From positions 744,001 to 808,000 of the forward strand of contig BQMF02000014.1 in the NCBI GenBank assembly GCA_027922465.2: 64,000 bases of DNA. Direction: 5' to 3'. Under the pieces are notes generated by a model. It ran no database searches, had not been told where the DNA came from, and was given only the letters and a program-made list of their open reading frames with translations. Source of the stretch: Turritopsis dohrnii (lineage: Eukaryota > Cnidaria > Hydrozoa > Anthoathecata > Oceaniidae). This document shows, in pieces, positions 33,255 through 45,900 of the stretch (positions are counted from its first letter, which is position 1; each line of letters begins with the position of its first letter). A program made the translations under genes and the position numbers.

Positions 33255-36200
33255 TGCAATGTAATGGCTTCCGTAACGGACGCAAATATTTGACGTCTGA
33301 GGAAATTGAGTAAAAAGCATTATTTTCTGCTCTTTTCCTTGCATTACCTTGCAGAAATCTTTAAAAAATTGAACAAAGGAGAGGTAGGAGCTAATTGGGC
33401 CTTGACTGAGTTCATTTTTTAAGATTTTGTTGGAAATTCAAGAATTTACGACAACATGGCGTCAGTGTTAGCGGACGTGTTATTACTGTGTTCAACAGTG
33501 TTTATAATTTTAAACATTAGAACAGCTAGTTACATTACGCCAGATGGTATTAGTTGTACATTGAATGTTGAAGAAATTTATAGTGATAGTGATATGACCC
33601 ATACATACTCAAGTTTATGGTTAATGAAGAAAAATTACGCACCGAAGCACAAATTTGTACGTAGATCATGGCTCGCCATTCTTATAATCCTGGCCGGAGA
33701 TGTTGAAACCTGCCCTGGACCATCTATGAAAGCATTTTTACGGAAAAAAGGGATGAAGATTTTACATCAAAACCTCAATGGAGTTGGTGGGAAAATCGAT
33801 TATGTGAGAGAGTTTTTACGAAATAAGGAGGTTAATGTTTTTGGTATCACTGAAAGTCACCTCAGCAACTCTATAATGGATGAAGAGATCATGGTTGACG
33901 AGTATTTTGTTGAAAGACTTGATCGAAAATCTGGAAGCCACGGCGGAGTTATGTGTTACATTAGAAATGACATAACTTATGAAAGAAGAGAAGATCTCGA
34001 AGTTGAGGGAATTGAGGCTATCTGGATCGAAGTGTCTATCCAAAACTCTCGATCTATCCTTATTTGTTTCATGTATCGACCCCCGGATTCATCTCGTTAT
34101 CTCGATAAAAACTTTAGTCAAAAACTTGAGGATATAATTTCTACCGTAAATTACGAAGATAAAGAGATCATATTGGCTGGAGACATGAATTGCAATTACT
34201 CGGAAAAAAACGATCATAATGAAATAAAAAACATCATGAAAATCAATGGTTTCAAGCAACTCATCAAAAAACCAACAAGAGTCACTGAGTACACAAAAAC
34301 ACTTATCGATCTTATGTTTTCAAGCAATGAAAGAACTATTTCAGAAACAATTGTTGAGCCATCAGCAATGAGTGATCATGACATCGTGGGTATCGTAAGA
34401 AAATTACACACACAAAAGTTTTCCCCACATAAGACATATACCAGAGATTTCTCCAAGTATGATCCTAACGGATTCAGAAAAGATATAGAAAATGTTAAAT
34501 GGTATCGAGAGCTCTCAAGCTCGGATTTTAATACTTCTTGGAATAACTTTAAATCGAAACTACTTGAGATAGTAAACCAGCACGCCCCCATTAAAGAAAA
34601 AATGGTTCGTGGTAAACCAGCACCTTGGCTGACTGTCGAGATTAAACGCTTAATAAATGAACGTGACCACTACTTGAAAGAAGCACGACGTACTAATTCT
34701 CCAACTGACTGGTCCAAATATCGTCGCCTTCGGAATTCAACTACTTACGCTATTCGGCGATCTAAAAGTAACTACTGTTGTAATCTCTTGCAGGAAAACT
34801 CATTCAAACCTGCAGATTTTTGGAAATGCATTAAAAAACTTTTTCCATCTAAGCCGAAATCAAATAATAGTATACCTTCAACGATGAAAGTTAACGGCGA
34901 AAAATGTGCTGACAAACAATCAATAGTAAATTCGCTATGTGGCTTTTTCTCGACTGTTGGTTCAAAGTTACAATGTGAAATTACCTCGATACGTGATCGA
35001 ACATGGAAATCATATAGCAATATGCACATTGGTACTAATAATAAATTACGTAAAGTGTTCAAATTTAAAGCTGTTTCCCCAGAGTACATTCAGAAACTAC
35101 TACGATCATTGAAAGCCTCTAAAGCCACTGGCCATGACAGCATTCCTGCATCATTGCTGAAAGACGCTCAAAGAGAACTATCACTTCCTCTCTGTTACTT
35201 AGCGAATACAAGCTTGAAGTCTGGATCCTTCCCTATAACAGAAAAAATTGCAAAGGTCACACCAGTTTACAAAGCTGGAGAACGCTCCAGTTTTGATAAT
35301 TACCGTCCAATCTCTATACTCAATGTCATGTCGAAAATCTTAGAAAGAATTGTCTTAGAGCAGCTCACTGAATTTCTAGAAACAAATAATCTATTATATG
35401 AACATCAATATGGCTTTAGGAAGCGAAAATCAACTCAGGATGCTGTTCTCAACTTACACGAACAGATACGACAGAATATGGATAAAAGAAAATGCACAGG
35501 TGCAATGTACATTGACTTACGAAAGGCCTTTGACACTGTTAGTCACTCATGCCTTCTCAGTAAGCTTCCGTTCTATGGTATCTGCGATATTGAATTGGAT
35601 TGGTTATCTGACTACCTCTTCAACCGAAAGCAATACGTGTCATGTGATCAAACCTATTCGGGAATGTACGAGATAATCTTTGGTGTTCCGCAAGGATCCA
35701 TACTTGGTCCCTTGCTCTTTATTTTGCTAGTAAATGATGCACATCTAGGACTTGATAAATGCAAACTGTTGATGTATGCCGATGATGCTGTTTTACTGTA
35801 CTCTCATGAGTCTACCACAACTATCGAAAATACATTGTGTAAAGAAGGAAAATATTTATTCAGGTGGTTTGAAAGTAATCATCTCATATTAAATCTCAAA
35901 CCTGGTAAAACAGAGTATGTCATATATGGCACTGCCCAAAAATTGAAGACGCAACCATCCTGTGTTATTAACATCCTTGGCTCAACCATTCACCAGGAAC
36001 TGAAATATGAGTATTTGGGCATTATCTTTGATAAGAACTTATCGATGCTTGATCAAAGTTCGAAACTAATCAAGAAAGTGAGTCAAAGACTGAAGTTATT
36101 GAAACGCGTACGTTCTAATTTGACAAGTAAAGCTGCTGAAGCAATTTATAGAGCAATGATTGAGCCGATAATGCTATATTGTGCTCCTGTATACCTTGGA

Positions 36201-36682
36201 TTAACACCTGTTTGTACAAAATTAAATCGTCTGGGGAAGAAAGCTTCCGAAGTTATCGGAGCAGGGAATCAGAAATCTGTAACCAGCAGGATCAAGGAAA
36301 GATCAGCTATTGAAGTGTTCCAACATCTGCATGGAATCAAAAACAATTTATTCCATTTCGAAAGATTCCAACATAGCATTACAACTCGAGGAAATGGGAA
36401 TCGTTTGGTTGTTCCGAAATCTAGAACTGAGTCTGGAAGACGATCATTTGCTGTCCAAGGTGCCCTGACCTTCAATGAATTATCTGACAACTTAAGAAGA
36501 GAAGAATCCATCTGTAAATTTAAAAGTTTAATTTATTCAGCTGTATAATTAGTCTTGTATCTTTTTTGTATATTCTAGTTTTTTATTGTAATTTATAAAA
36601 CAGGTCCTTTATTGATAGCAGAATTTTAATTTCTGAAAAAGTCAACCTGTATAAATATGTTTATAATAATAATAATAATAAT
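33255..36682 (+). mobile_element. APE-type LINE, apparently full length, inserted in the RLE element
   Basis: Starts within a few bases after GGACAGAAATAT (33243-33254) and ends in a (TAA)n microsatellite at 36662-36681, after which the interrupted zinc-knuckle codons resume with GATGTAACACACGCATTG. The microsatellite tail replacing poly-A is typical of the CR1/L2 side of the APE group. A target duplication is not certain: ATGTAA occurs on both sides, but the 5' boundary is ambiguous. Confidence 0.85.
33456..36548 (+). CDS. LINE endonuclease / reverse transcriptase polyprotein
   Basis: A 1030-codon uninterrupted ORF. Residues 1-25 are hydrophobic and signal-like; residues 71-89 (WLAILIILAGDVETCPGP) resemble a 2A ribosome-skipping peptide with Cys in place of the usual Asn. 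From about residue 98 there is an APE-like endonuclease: LHQNLNGVGGK, then ILAGDMNCNY and MSDHDIVG. The RT has VTPVYKAGERSSFDNYRPIS, MYIDLRKAFDTVSH, GVPQGSILGPLLFILL and catalytic YADD at residues 774-777. No RNase H is seen. The 5' UTR is about 200 bp and no separate ORF1 is present in this copy. Because no frame is broken, this is a young insertion and could still be active. Confidence 0.95.
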   Translation: MASVLADVLLLCSTVFIILNIRTASYITPDGISCTLNVEEIYSDSDMTHTYSSLWLMKKNYAPKHKFVRRSWLAILIILAGDVETCPGPSMKAFLRKKGMKILHQNLNGVGGKIDYVREFLRNKEVNVFGITESHLSNSIMDEEIMVDEYFVERLDRKSGSHGGVMCYIRNDITYERREDLEVEGIEAIWIEVSIQNSRSILICFMYRPPDSSRYLDKNFSQKLEDIISTVNYEDKEIILAGDMNCNYSEKNDHNEIKNIMKINGFKQLIKKPTRVTEYTKTLIDLMFSSNERTISETIVEPSAMSDHDIVGIVRKLHTQKFSPHKTYTRDFSKYDPNGFRKDIENVKWYRELSSSDFNTSWNNFKSKLLEIVNQHAPIKEKMVRGKPAPWLTVEIKRLINERDHYLKEARRTNSPTDWSKYRRLRNSTTYAIRRSKSNYCCNLLQENSFKPADFWKCIKKLFPSKPKSNNSIPSTMKVNGEKCADKQSIVNSLCGFFSTVGSKLQCEITSIRDRTWKSYSNMHIGTNNKLRKVFKFKAVSPEYIQKLLRSLKASKATGHDSIPASLLKDAQRELSLPLCYLANTSLKSGSFPITEKIAKVTPVYKAGERSSFDNYRPISILNVMSKILERIVLEQLTEFLETNNLLYEHQYGFRKRKSTQDAVLNLHEQIRQNMDKRKCTGAMYIDLRKAFDTVSHSCLLSKLPFYGICDIELDWLSDYLFNRKQYVSCDQTYSGMYEIIFGVPQGSILGPLLFILLVNDAHLGLDKCKLLMYADDAVLLYSHESTTTIENTLCKEGKYLFRWFESNHLILNLKPGKTEYVIYGTAQKLKTQPSCVINILGSTIHQELKYEYLGIIFDKNLSMLDQSSKLIKKVSQRLKLLKRVRSNLTSKAAEAIYRAMIEPIMLYCAPVYLGLTPVCTKLNRLGKKASEVIGAGNQKSVTSRIKERSAIEVFQHLHGIKNNLFHFERFQHSITTRGNGNRLVVPKSRTESGRRSFAVQGALTFNELSDNLRREESICKFKSLIYSAV

Positions 36683-37288
36683 GATGTAACACACGCATTG
36701 AATTGTAAAAAAGGAGGCTTTGTAACAATTAGGCACAACAACATCCGTGATTTTGAAGCCGGTCTCCTTTCAAAAATCGCTAACGACGTGGAAATCGAGC
36801 CACCACTACAACCAGTCGACGGTGAAATTATTAATGGTTTGGTAGGTGAAGCAGCACGACCTGATATAAGAGCTAGGGGTGTGTGGCGAGATGGACAGAA
36901 TGCATTCTTTGACGTTCGAGTTACGAACTCACACTCAGCCTCGCAGTGTCAACAAGCTACCTCTAAAGTATTGAGGAAACATGAACTCGAAAAGAAAAGG
37001 CAGTACAACCACCGCATTATGAACATAGAGCACGGCACATTTACTCCATTGGTTTTTTCTGTTTCCGGAGTAATGGGCAAGGAGTGCTCTATGTTTCATA
37101 ATCATGTGGCGGAAAAGCTTGCAAATAAGACTGGCGAAAGGTTTGAAAAGATAATTTCCACCTTAAGGTGCAAATTGTCCTTTCTTATTCTCAAGTCAGC
37201 CTTGATGTGCATACGTGGCAGTCGAAGTCACTGCTTGAAAAATATTGATGAGTTTGAGGTTGTTTCAAGTGTGTCAGGCTTAGAGTAA
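36683..37288 (+). pseudogene. RLE-type retrotransposon, 3' part with endonuclease
   Basis: Resumes the frame broken at 33254: VTHALNCKKGG completes the CCHC zinc knuckle. A restriction-like endonuclease follows, with ARPDIRARGVWRDGQNAFFD, the PD-(D/E)xK core, and the stop is TAA 37286-37288. The 3' UTR runs to an AATAAA and A-run at 37456-37471. Confidence 0.88.
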
Positions 37289-37455
37289 GAAATAGGAATG
37301 TATCTAGGTAGGCCCCTGAGCGAGGTCGTGTTTCTTTCTCTGTTAATGGTTTTAGGAAAGAGTGTTTTTTATTTATCTGTTTTTATCAAATTGTAAATTT
37401 ATAAATGATTTTATTATTTATTGTAACCTTTTACTGAACTACCATATTTTTTCTT

Positions 37456-37471
37456 AATAAAAAAAAAAAGA
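37456..37471 (+). terminator. Poly-A tail and signal of the RLE element
   Basis: AATAAA directly followed by ten more As marks the retroelement's 3' end. Confidence 0.6.
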
Positions 37472-38448
37472 ATATGTCCAATTCGTCATCTCTGGACATG
37501 AAAATGGGGACATATATATTCTGTCATGGATATGGTTTACAACCATGTCCACAGTATGGTTATACAAACTTCTTGTTTAATTTATATAAACAATGAAGCT
37601 CTTTTACCTGTAGACCCATGGTCGTCAATATTGAAGTTCGTAAAGGTATAAATCACCAGACTTCCTTTAAACGAGAAGGGCTCCTAAAAGATAACGAAAA
37701 CGCTGGAGGAGGAGAGTGTAATCAATACGGTTAATTCGTTCTTCTTTTAATATACAATACGTCGCAATTTTTCTTTTCTCTTTTTTCTTGTTGTTTGTGA
37801 ATTTCAGAACTTCTGAAGTAAATGGTAAACAAAAAGGTTTTTATTCATCCTTAGGATGTAAATACACCTGTAGTAAATGAATACGAGATCGTCCAAACAA
37901 AAACAAAAACTGATTTAAAAAAACTTTTCTTAGTGATATGAAATTGATACTACTTTTAGAACGGTTTTTTTTTGGCATTCTAAGTTACCACGGTGATGTG
38001 TTCGATGTTTCAATGAATGTTATTAACTCTTGAAACAATTTATTTTTTGTGTTATAGAACATTTCCTGCTTCGCTCTCCATCTTTGTAAAAGAAACCCAA
38101 AAAAACATGAACACATGGAGAAATGTGGAGGAGTATCTAGCTTCTTAAGTAGGCATTTTGTGACGGACGTAGAAGAAGTTAGATGACGTTGCGCCATTCA
38201 ACACTCCTCCGCATGTTTTCTGTAATGGTAAACGTTCAAACGGCTGCAATATCGCTATGAATTCGGAATTCCGCGACATACTAAAAAAAAAGTGCGTCTA
38301 AAAAGATGTGATCGCATTGACCTTTCTTATTTTCGTTTTCAATAATAAAGTAATGAGTCAATATTTTGCTCTTTCAAACCCCAGACTATAACAAAGTTTT
38401 GACTGACCACAATCTGACTGATCGCATCTTGTTTACACAAATCTTTCG
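37472..38448. other. Intergenic, nothing recognised
   Basis: No convincing exons. It includes short GGACATG repeats near 37480-37550. Confidence 0.35.
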
Positions 38449-38571
38449 CAGTGGGCAAAATCGTCTTAAAGTCATTGCGACGAAGAGCAGTTTTATTGAA
38501 ATTGTGTATATATTTCTACACAAATGCACTCCTTCTCGGAGATTTTTTAACAATTGCGCTCGCTGGGTAAG
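38449..38571. mobile_element. Hairpin MITE family, copy 5
   Basis: GCAGTGGGCAAAATCG to GCGCTCGCTGGG, with ATGCACTCCTT inside. Confidence 0.8.
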
Positions 38572-38794
38572 TTCATCCAGGCAGACTAGAAACGCACTAT
38601 GAACATAAAAATACGAATTTCTGATGCAAACACGTCGTGTAGAAGCAAAACATGACGCATCATAAAGTAGCAATATCCAGCAACATCTCTTGTCACCTCA
38701 TTTATCCAATTCTTCATGCTTACTTCACGATATTTATGTATGCTTTAGGAAGGAAAAAGCACACATTGATATTTTAATGGAAACAATAACAATG

Positions 38795-38893
38795 ACTGAT
38801 GAAACCTAGGTTCGAGAGAAGACTTTAAACCTCGAGCCCAGGACCCTCTTGATAAAAGCATGAGACCCTGAGTTTAAGGTTGGGAAAGATCCT
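38795..38893. repeat. Palindromic CCCTGGGTTC-type repeat, diverged
   Basis: Contains CCTCGAGCCCAGGACCCTCTT and an inverted GAGACCCTGAGTTTAAGG, matching the arms at 57028-57112 loosely. Confidence 0.4.
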
Positions 38894-39900
38894 TTGCAGG
38901 AATGCAAATCCGACTGCCGATTACTGAAAGTCGTCCAGCTATCTGTTTCTTGAAATTCCTTGATATGTGATGATTATTAAACTAACATAATGATTTCTTC
39001 TTAAATATTATTTTTACTTTATTTCATTAAACTCTCTTTCTTCCCCACTTCTTGCTTTATAATGAACCCCCAGCCGACGCAAGAGGTCTTTTAGACGTCT
39101 TGGGTTACGTCTAGGTTCAATCTTGAAAAACATGTCTTTTTGACTTCTTAATCTTAGAAAAAGCCGATTTATTTTCTATGAATAAGTCTTTTAAATGTGT
39201 TAAGTTTTTATATTCTACATTTATTTTAACGCTGCAAGGTGTCTTGGAAAGGTCACGGAAACAGAATCTATATTTCACCTCTTATAACAGTATTAAGTGC
39301 ATCTTATCTCTTTTGGTCAAACATAGAAATTTAGCTCCATCATCTCAGTGTTGAAGCTAGTTGATAATACATCAATGGTGATTGGAAAATATCTGTAATA
39401 GAAAAATTTTTTATACCTGTTTGGTAACCATGGAACCATAAAATACTGGGTTCAAGGTTGTTTAGGTTTGTTAAAACTTGGTCGCTAACTCGTTTTTCTC
39501 TGCGACGAAATTCATAATTTAACAATTATTGAGAGCAGGAGAATAATAATTGTAGTACCATTCATTATAGAAAGTTATTTAAAAGATTCATAACTTAAAT
39601 TTATTTCTAATTTTCCAACAAGATTACTTTATCTTGTTGTCCATATTTTAAAATTTTTCAAGAATAAAACCAAGGTATTGGCATAAATTCTTTAAAATTT
39701 TTATTGTATGCGCTACGGAGAAGAGACAACAATAGGCTGAAAAGCGATAATATTTTTGTTCATTAAAAATATTTGAAAAAAATCCTGGTGTCATTATAAA
39801 ACATTTATAATTTGAAAACAAACTGTATGCAAATTCGAACAACATATTTGTGCTACCTGAGATGATCTTGATAATTTGTAGATTAAAGTTTGGTTAGGGA
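38894..39900. other. Upstream flank of the SVOP-like gene
   Basis: No exons seen. The promoter must lie here or further upstream, but no core element stands out. Confidence 0.35.
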
Positions 39901-42900
39901 ATGATTCCAAACAGTGATGAAGCGTCGAAAGACGATGAAGAAACTTCTGGCAGAGAATTGCAAATGATTGGTAAGAGAAAAAATGAGCGTTTTTTATCAA
40001 GAGGACTGGAACTAGTGAGTGAATTCCTGGAGGGAAGATAGGGGAAACATAACATAGAGAGATATCTGCATAGAGAAAGTGAAAGTGAGAAAAACTTATT
40101 TTGCTGCTTCGCTTTTTCAAAAGAATCTTCTACAATAACATGTATATATATATGTCTTCTATGGAGAATAACATCCAGATACATTCTTGGATTATTTTTT
40201 ACTTCTTTTTCGTTTTCCATTACACCCTCTAGCTAGTCTAGTAATGGACTCTGGGACTGATTGCCTGGATTTAAATTGTCATTCATGTATTATATTTTTG
40301 TATTTATCTGTTGGTATCTGTAAAATAGATTTGTGCCTGATGTATGTAAACTTTATACTGTCAGGAATGGTAGAACAAAGTTATTTATTTTGCCTTTGAT
40401 AATAAAATACTTATCAACTAATACATCCCTCCATTTTCCATTCCTTTCAAATTTTGCAGTTGAACTTGATCCGGTCTGTGGAAGATTTTGCAGAAATTGT
40501 TTAAGAATCAATACTTTCCTCACTGTTAACACAGACTTTGGATAAAACTGTATATATAAATTTGTTTCCGCATACCTTCTATCCCCATGTGTGGCACTTG
40601 ATCACTTAGTAATTTGGCTTTCAGAAATATTCAGAAATTTTCTTGGGACTTCTCAGATCCAAAACTGTATTTATTTATTTAGTTATCCACATTGTATACT
40701 ATGCTGGTTTGTTTTACCCACAATTATTTCCTTTGACCGCACCACTTGAAAAATGCTTACATCATCTTTTTTAAATAACACATCTATATCAAGATTATTG
40801 CAAAATGAAACTTTAGCAAATTCTAAGAAAGGTCTTAAAAACAATTCTTCCCTGCTTCATTACATATATATAATTCCTGTTTTACTGTTTCAATTCATAA
40901 AATAAGGTTTCTGTATAAACCACTCGTCAAACATGCAACAGACAGAAACTGTGAAAAAGATAAACAAAATAATATATTAATATACAAGTTCAATGTTATG
41001 TAAAAATAGAATAATATAAACTATGATCTATCTATTCATCTGTCCCTAAAGCCTTAACATTACTAGACCAATATGTGTTAAGGCCACTTTGCCTGCATCA
41101 TAATTTGTGATCAAAAACTTTCAATGGGGAAGATATCTTTGCTATATTTATGCGTATTGAAAACATAAACATGGTCTGCTATACATTTTCCACTGGCTTT
41201 GAATTCAATCTCAACTAATGCAAACTAATTCTAATAATACAAAATCTTAATGTAAAACATTGTGTAATTTCAATAACAATCTAGAAGTGTGGAAACATTA
41301 AACTTTGTACTTTTTTTGAAAAGTTTCTTTCGGGATATTTTTGTTGTTCTGATGGTTTTTGGAACCTATGATAAGGCAAATAATTTATCTCAGAGTTCCA
41401 AAATTTCAAAAACTAAATATTATATTGATTTGTATAATTTCAATAATATATATCATATCATATCATAATATCATAATGAAAGGTTGTCATAAAATTCAAG
41501 AAAGGCAGTTTTTATTTATTTTCATACTTAACGTTTTCATACTTAAAGTGTCTGCTTGTGAGAACATCTTTAGCTAGATAAAAAATCCATTAAAAATTTT
41601 TATTAAAAAATACATGTTGATTTCGATTAGACGTCATGTTATGGTGTTCTCTTGTTTGTGCCTCAAAAGTTCAACTTTGCATAGATGTCAGCTTTTGCTA
41701 CGATCTCAGTTCGTTTGTTGAGTAATTTTTTATTGGGATGATTTGCGAACTCAAATTCCTCATTTAAGCATAGTTTGATTTGAGAGTGAATGCTTTTTGG
41801 CATTTTTATGTGTTTCGATTGTTAGATTAGGTAGTTAAATACGAAAGTAAAAAAATCTTTTTTCTTGACTTATGTTATATATGTTATCAGGCTGTTTTCG
41901 AAAAGTCAATTATTAAACGTTGTTAATTCAAAAAGAAGATTTATAATCTTTACATCTATTTGTGAATATTTCTATAGAATTGCAATCATGAATCCCCTAT
42001 AATTTAACTTTAACTGGAGTTGAACCACCATCAGTTATCACTCTGACATAGCAAGTTAAGCATAGCACAAAATATGTGGCCATTTCTTACTTAACCTGTG
42101 TTTTGAATGTTTACTGGTATCATAAGCAAAGTCAACAAAAACATTCTATACATATACACATTTTAAGAAAATATAAAATAAAATTAGAAAGTATTGGTAA
42201 TAACTTCCCAAACAGAACCTCGTTTTTTGTTTTGAAAAAGAACCCAGACTAATCTTCTTTTAAATGTCATTATCATGTTCTTTATGTTTTTGCATATGGT
42301 CTTGTAATCTACTTTATGAATATACATACACTTGGAAAAGTTTAGATTAACCCCGATATATAATGTCTAATAAGTCTAAAAGGCTAACAATAGTGGAACA
42401 AAATTATTTTTGATATCCGAAATGATAATGAACAATCAGGTTGCCTGATTATAAGAACAACCGAACTGTTAGGCATATAACACAGGCTATATGGAAGGCA
42501 TGCCTTTATTAGTTGTCTACACAATATTTACCATTAGATTATGATATTGGAAATATATTATAATGTTACATGCATATCCATGTGTTGTGGTACTGTAAGT
42601 CGCCAGGTTTGTTTTCTCTGAAAATTGGATAACGCTATATGAAATCAAGGGCATCACTGCTCTTGGGTGAAAGGAAGATGCTGCAATCAGATTGCAATCA
42701 GTACTTTGATTTTTCATTCTGTTGCATGCAGCATACTAATATTAAATTAAAAATAGTATATTTGTTAAATTTGAACACAATTCTCTAATTCATCTCTTTG
42801 TTGTCTCTAATTTTATCACTATATGCTATAAAGTTACATAAATATAATGTTTCATTTTGTGTTTGAACACCGATTTTCAAAAATCATTTAGTATGAATGA

Positions 42901-45900
42901 ATGTTTTGGTTTGTGTGTTGTGAAAACCTGGGAAATAAATATTTGATTAGAGATCATGTTGTTTAAATGGTGCATGCCATGGTTAAAGAAATCAATTGAG
43001 GAAACTTGCTTGAGATTGTCACAACATTTTAAAGAAGACTTATGTTTTCTGTTTTACTATCATAATATACAAGCTTTTTTTATAAGAACTCGTAAAATCT
43101 GTGACGGGCTGTTCTTGTTGTTTGAAGTTTTTTTCAGCCTATAAATTGTTCTTGTTTTGTTCTTATTTAAGGAAGTCCCAGTTATATGAAAAGCTAGATC
43201 TTTTTAGAAACAATTTTGCTACTAGCTAGGAGACCCAGCTACATTCAAGTTAAGAGTAAGCAGGCTAGGTGGAGATGATGGATTTCCTGGTTACTTTGAG
43301 GCATGTCTAATTCCATCTTGATGATTCAAATATATATTTGAGTAAACATGAGTTGCAAGTCTTTAAGCAGGCTGTAAATCACCCATCATTAATTAAGAGT
43401 ATTCACATCCTGATAGATTCTTATTTTGCAAGAAAACTCACGCTCAAACTGTTTCTTGATTGTTGGAGCAATAAGGTTCTCAGGTTGTTCTTGTTTCTTG
43501 GCCAAATCTGTTGCCTGTGTTCTTATGAAATGTTTTTATAAAAAATCAGGAAGAATAAAAATTATGCTTTATTTTTGTACGATAAAGTGGAACTTAAGTA
43601 GAAAGTGATTTTTTTAGGTGAAAATTCATTAAACAGGTGCTCCTCTATTAGTGTTTCAAAGGTATACAGTGTTTCTCTGAAAAAAGTATCATCAAACTTT
43701 GAATGTGAATAACCTTTTATTTTCTGTTGTAACAGATTTGATTTTTATATCATTCAATAGGAAATTTTCTAAATTTTTCAAACATTGCACTTTCGGAATA
43801 TGGACAAAATCAGGGAAAAAGAAAAAGCAATTTTTATCAACGATTCGTTTTTTGTATTTGTAAATAGTTAATAGTTAACATGCCTTTTGTTATTGTTAAA
43901 GTGTCCTTTGTGTAAATCATAGATGTAGCTGGTACTTTTCATTTTGTATTGTTTCATATATCTCATGATTTTGAGTAACTTCAGCCCCAGCTTGCTATTT
44001 CTCAGGAATACTGTATTTTATTTCTAGTAAACCCTTCCTGGTGAGCTTCCATTTGTTAAAAAAGGGATAAATTTCAATAAGACATCTCTTGATGTTTTAA
44101 TGTTCCGTAAGTAAGTGCAGCTGAAGGAAATAGGATATAATCTTTTCAGGCTTCAAAAATATTGTATATTTCTAATATTTCACAACTGTATAGTATATAC
44201 TTTGAACAAGGTCAATATGACTTCAAACTGATCCTGATATACTTTATGTTAGACGGAATACCAGATATTGGCTAGTCAAAATATTTACTTCACCAACAAT
44301 GTCCCTTGCATGGCAAATAACTCAGTGGGCAAAATCATCAAAACGTCACTGCAATATAGTGTATTTTCTGTGTGTGTACTTGTGTGCTTTTCTACCGAAT
44401 TTACCTAATGAGACCACTGACTGATAGCTTTGTGGTAGAGTGCTCGCTTCCTGTTTGGGAGGTCGCGGGTTCAATCTCCGACCGAGTCATGCCAGCGACT
44501 ATAACAGTGTGAATCACACCTCTCTGCTTAGCACTCAGCAATGAATGATGTCTAGGGTGGCTGTCTAGTTGAGCGGTTTCTGTCATTACAGCTTCCGTAG
44601 CCCAAATGGGGGCTTTAAATGCTCTAGGACCTCCTTTGCAGGACCCTCATTGATAACAGTACCTTAAGGAACTGAAGAGGCTACCCTGAGTAAACATTCG
44701 TAAATAATAGTAAGAAGAATATTATTGATGTCCTACCTCATTGGAATTGAAACCAAACTCACGTCTTGAAATGTCTCAATTTTATTAATACCAGATCAAA
44801 TAAAAACAGACTATATAATTGCAAAACTAACCTACAGTGTGTATCTGATATGTTAATGACTTTTTAATGATGCAATTATCTTGTTTTGCTGATGAAACCT
44901 TCAAAAAGTTTTTAGTACTAGAATCTTATTTTTGGGCAAGTTTATTTTTTAAAATATTATCGGTCTTATATTAGGAGAAAGCTCTGAAAAAGATAATGAA
45001 ATATGGAGGAAAGAAAATTAAAACTGATCGTTAAATTAGTCAATTAATCAATTTAACAATACAATGCATTAAATAACACAATAAAATCAATTTGTATTTA
45101 ACTCACTCCTTAAGGCAATGACAAAAGACTTTACCCTCACATAATTTTTACAACCATTGGGGGTAGAATTCTCACAGCAGAGATAAAGTTGTAATCTTTT
45201 ATTTCAATAAATTCAACACCTTGAAACAAAGGAGTGATAAGTCATTAAATCTTGTGATAATTGACTTTTAAAAAAATTAACAATCGGTTTTTGAAAAGTT
45301 CTGTCTTGTGATATAGAATTCACAATATTTTGTCAGACATGTAATGAAAAATACGCCTTAAAAGTTGGTGGATAAGACATTTTGATACACACTGTGTATA
45401 TATTATTTTTATAGTGTAAACTTAAACATCCTTTTCTTTCCATGACAGTGATAAAATCACATTTCTAAGAGTAATTAGAAAATTAATGACAAATAAAGTT
45501 GAAAGATCAAAACATTCTGAAACCAAACAATAACAGATAACAAAATAAAAGCATGCTTCTTGTGGAAGATGTTTTTAACAGTTATTTTGATATCTTTTTT
45601 TTTTTCTTTTCAAATAGACTTTGTCTTTTACTAGTATAAAAACATGTTTTTAAAATCACTAAAAAATCACTAAGCATTTGGCATCTGTTTATTTTGGTAA
45701 TCCTGTTTATATTTAATAAATCCGTTAGCAAGAAGTTAATTCTCCACGGATGATTTGATGACCTTTTACTTAATCAAATTGCTCAATATTGTCTATATTG
45801 TGTTTTAATTATATATAATATTTTCTTTTCAAAACCGAAGATATGTGTATAGCTTTGTTATGATTTCATGTGTGTAAGAATATTAGTGCTGACCACAAAG

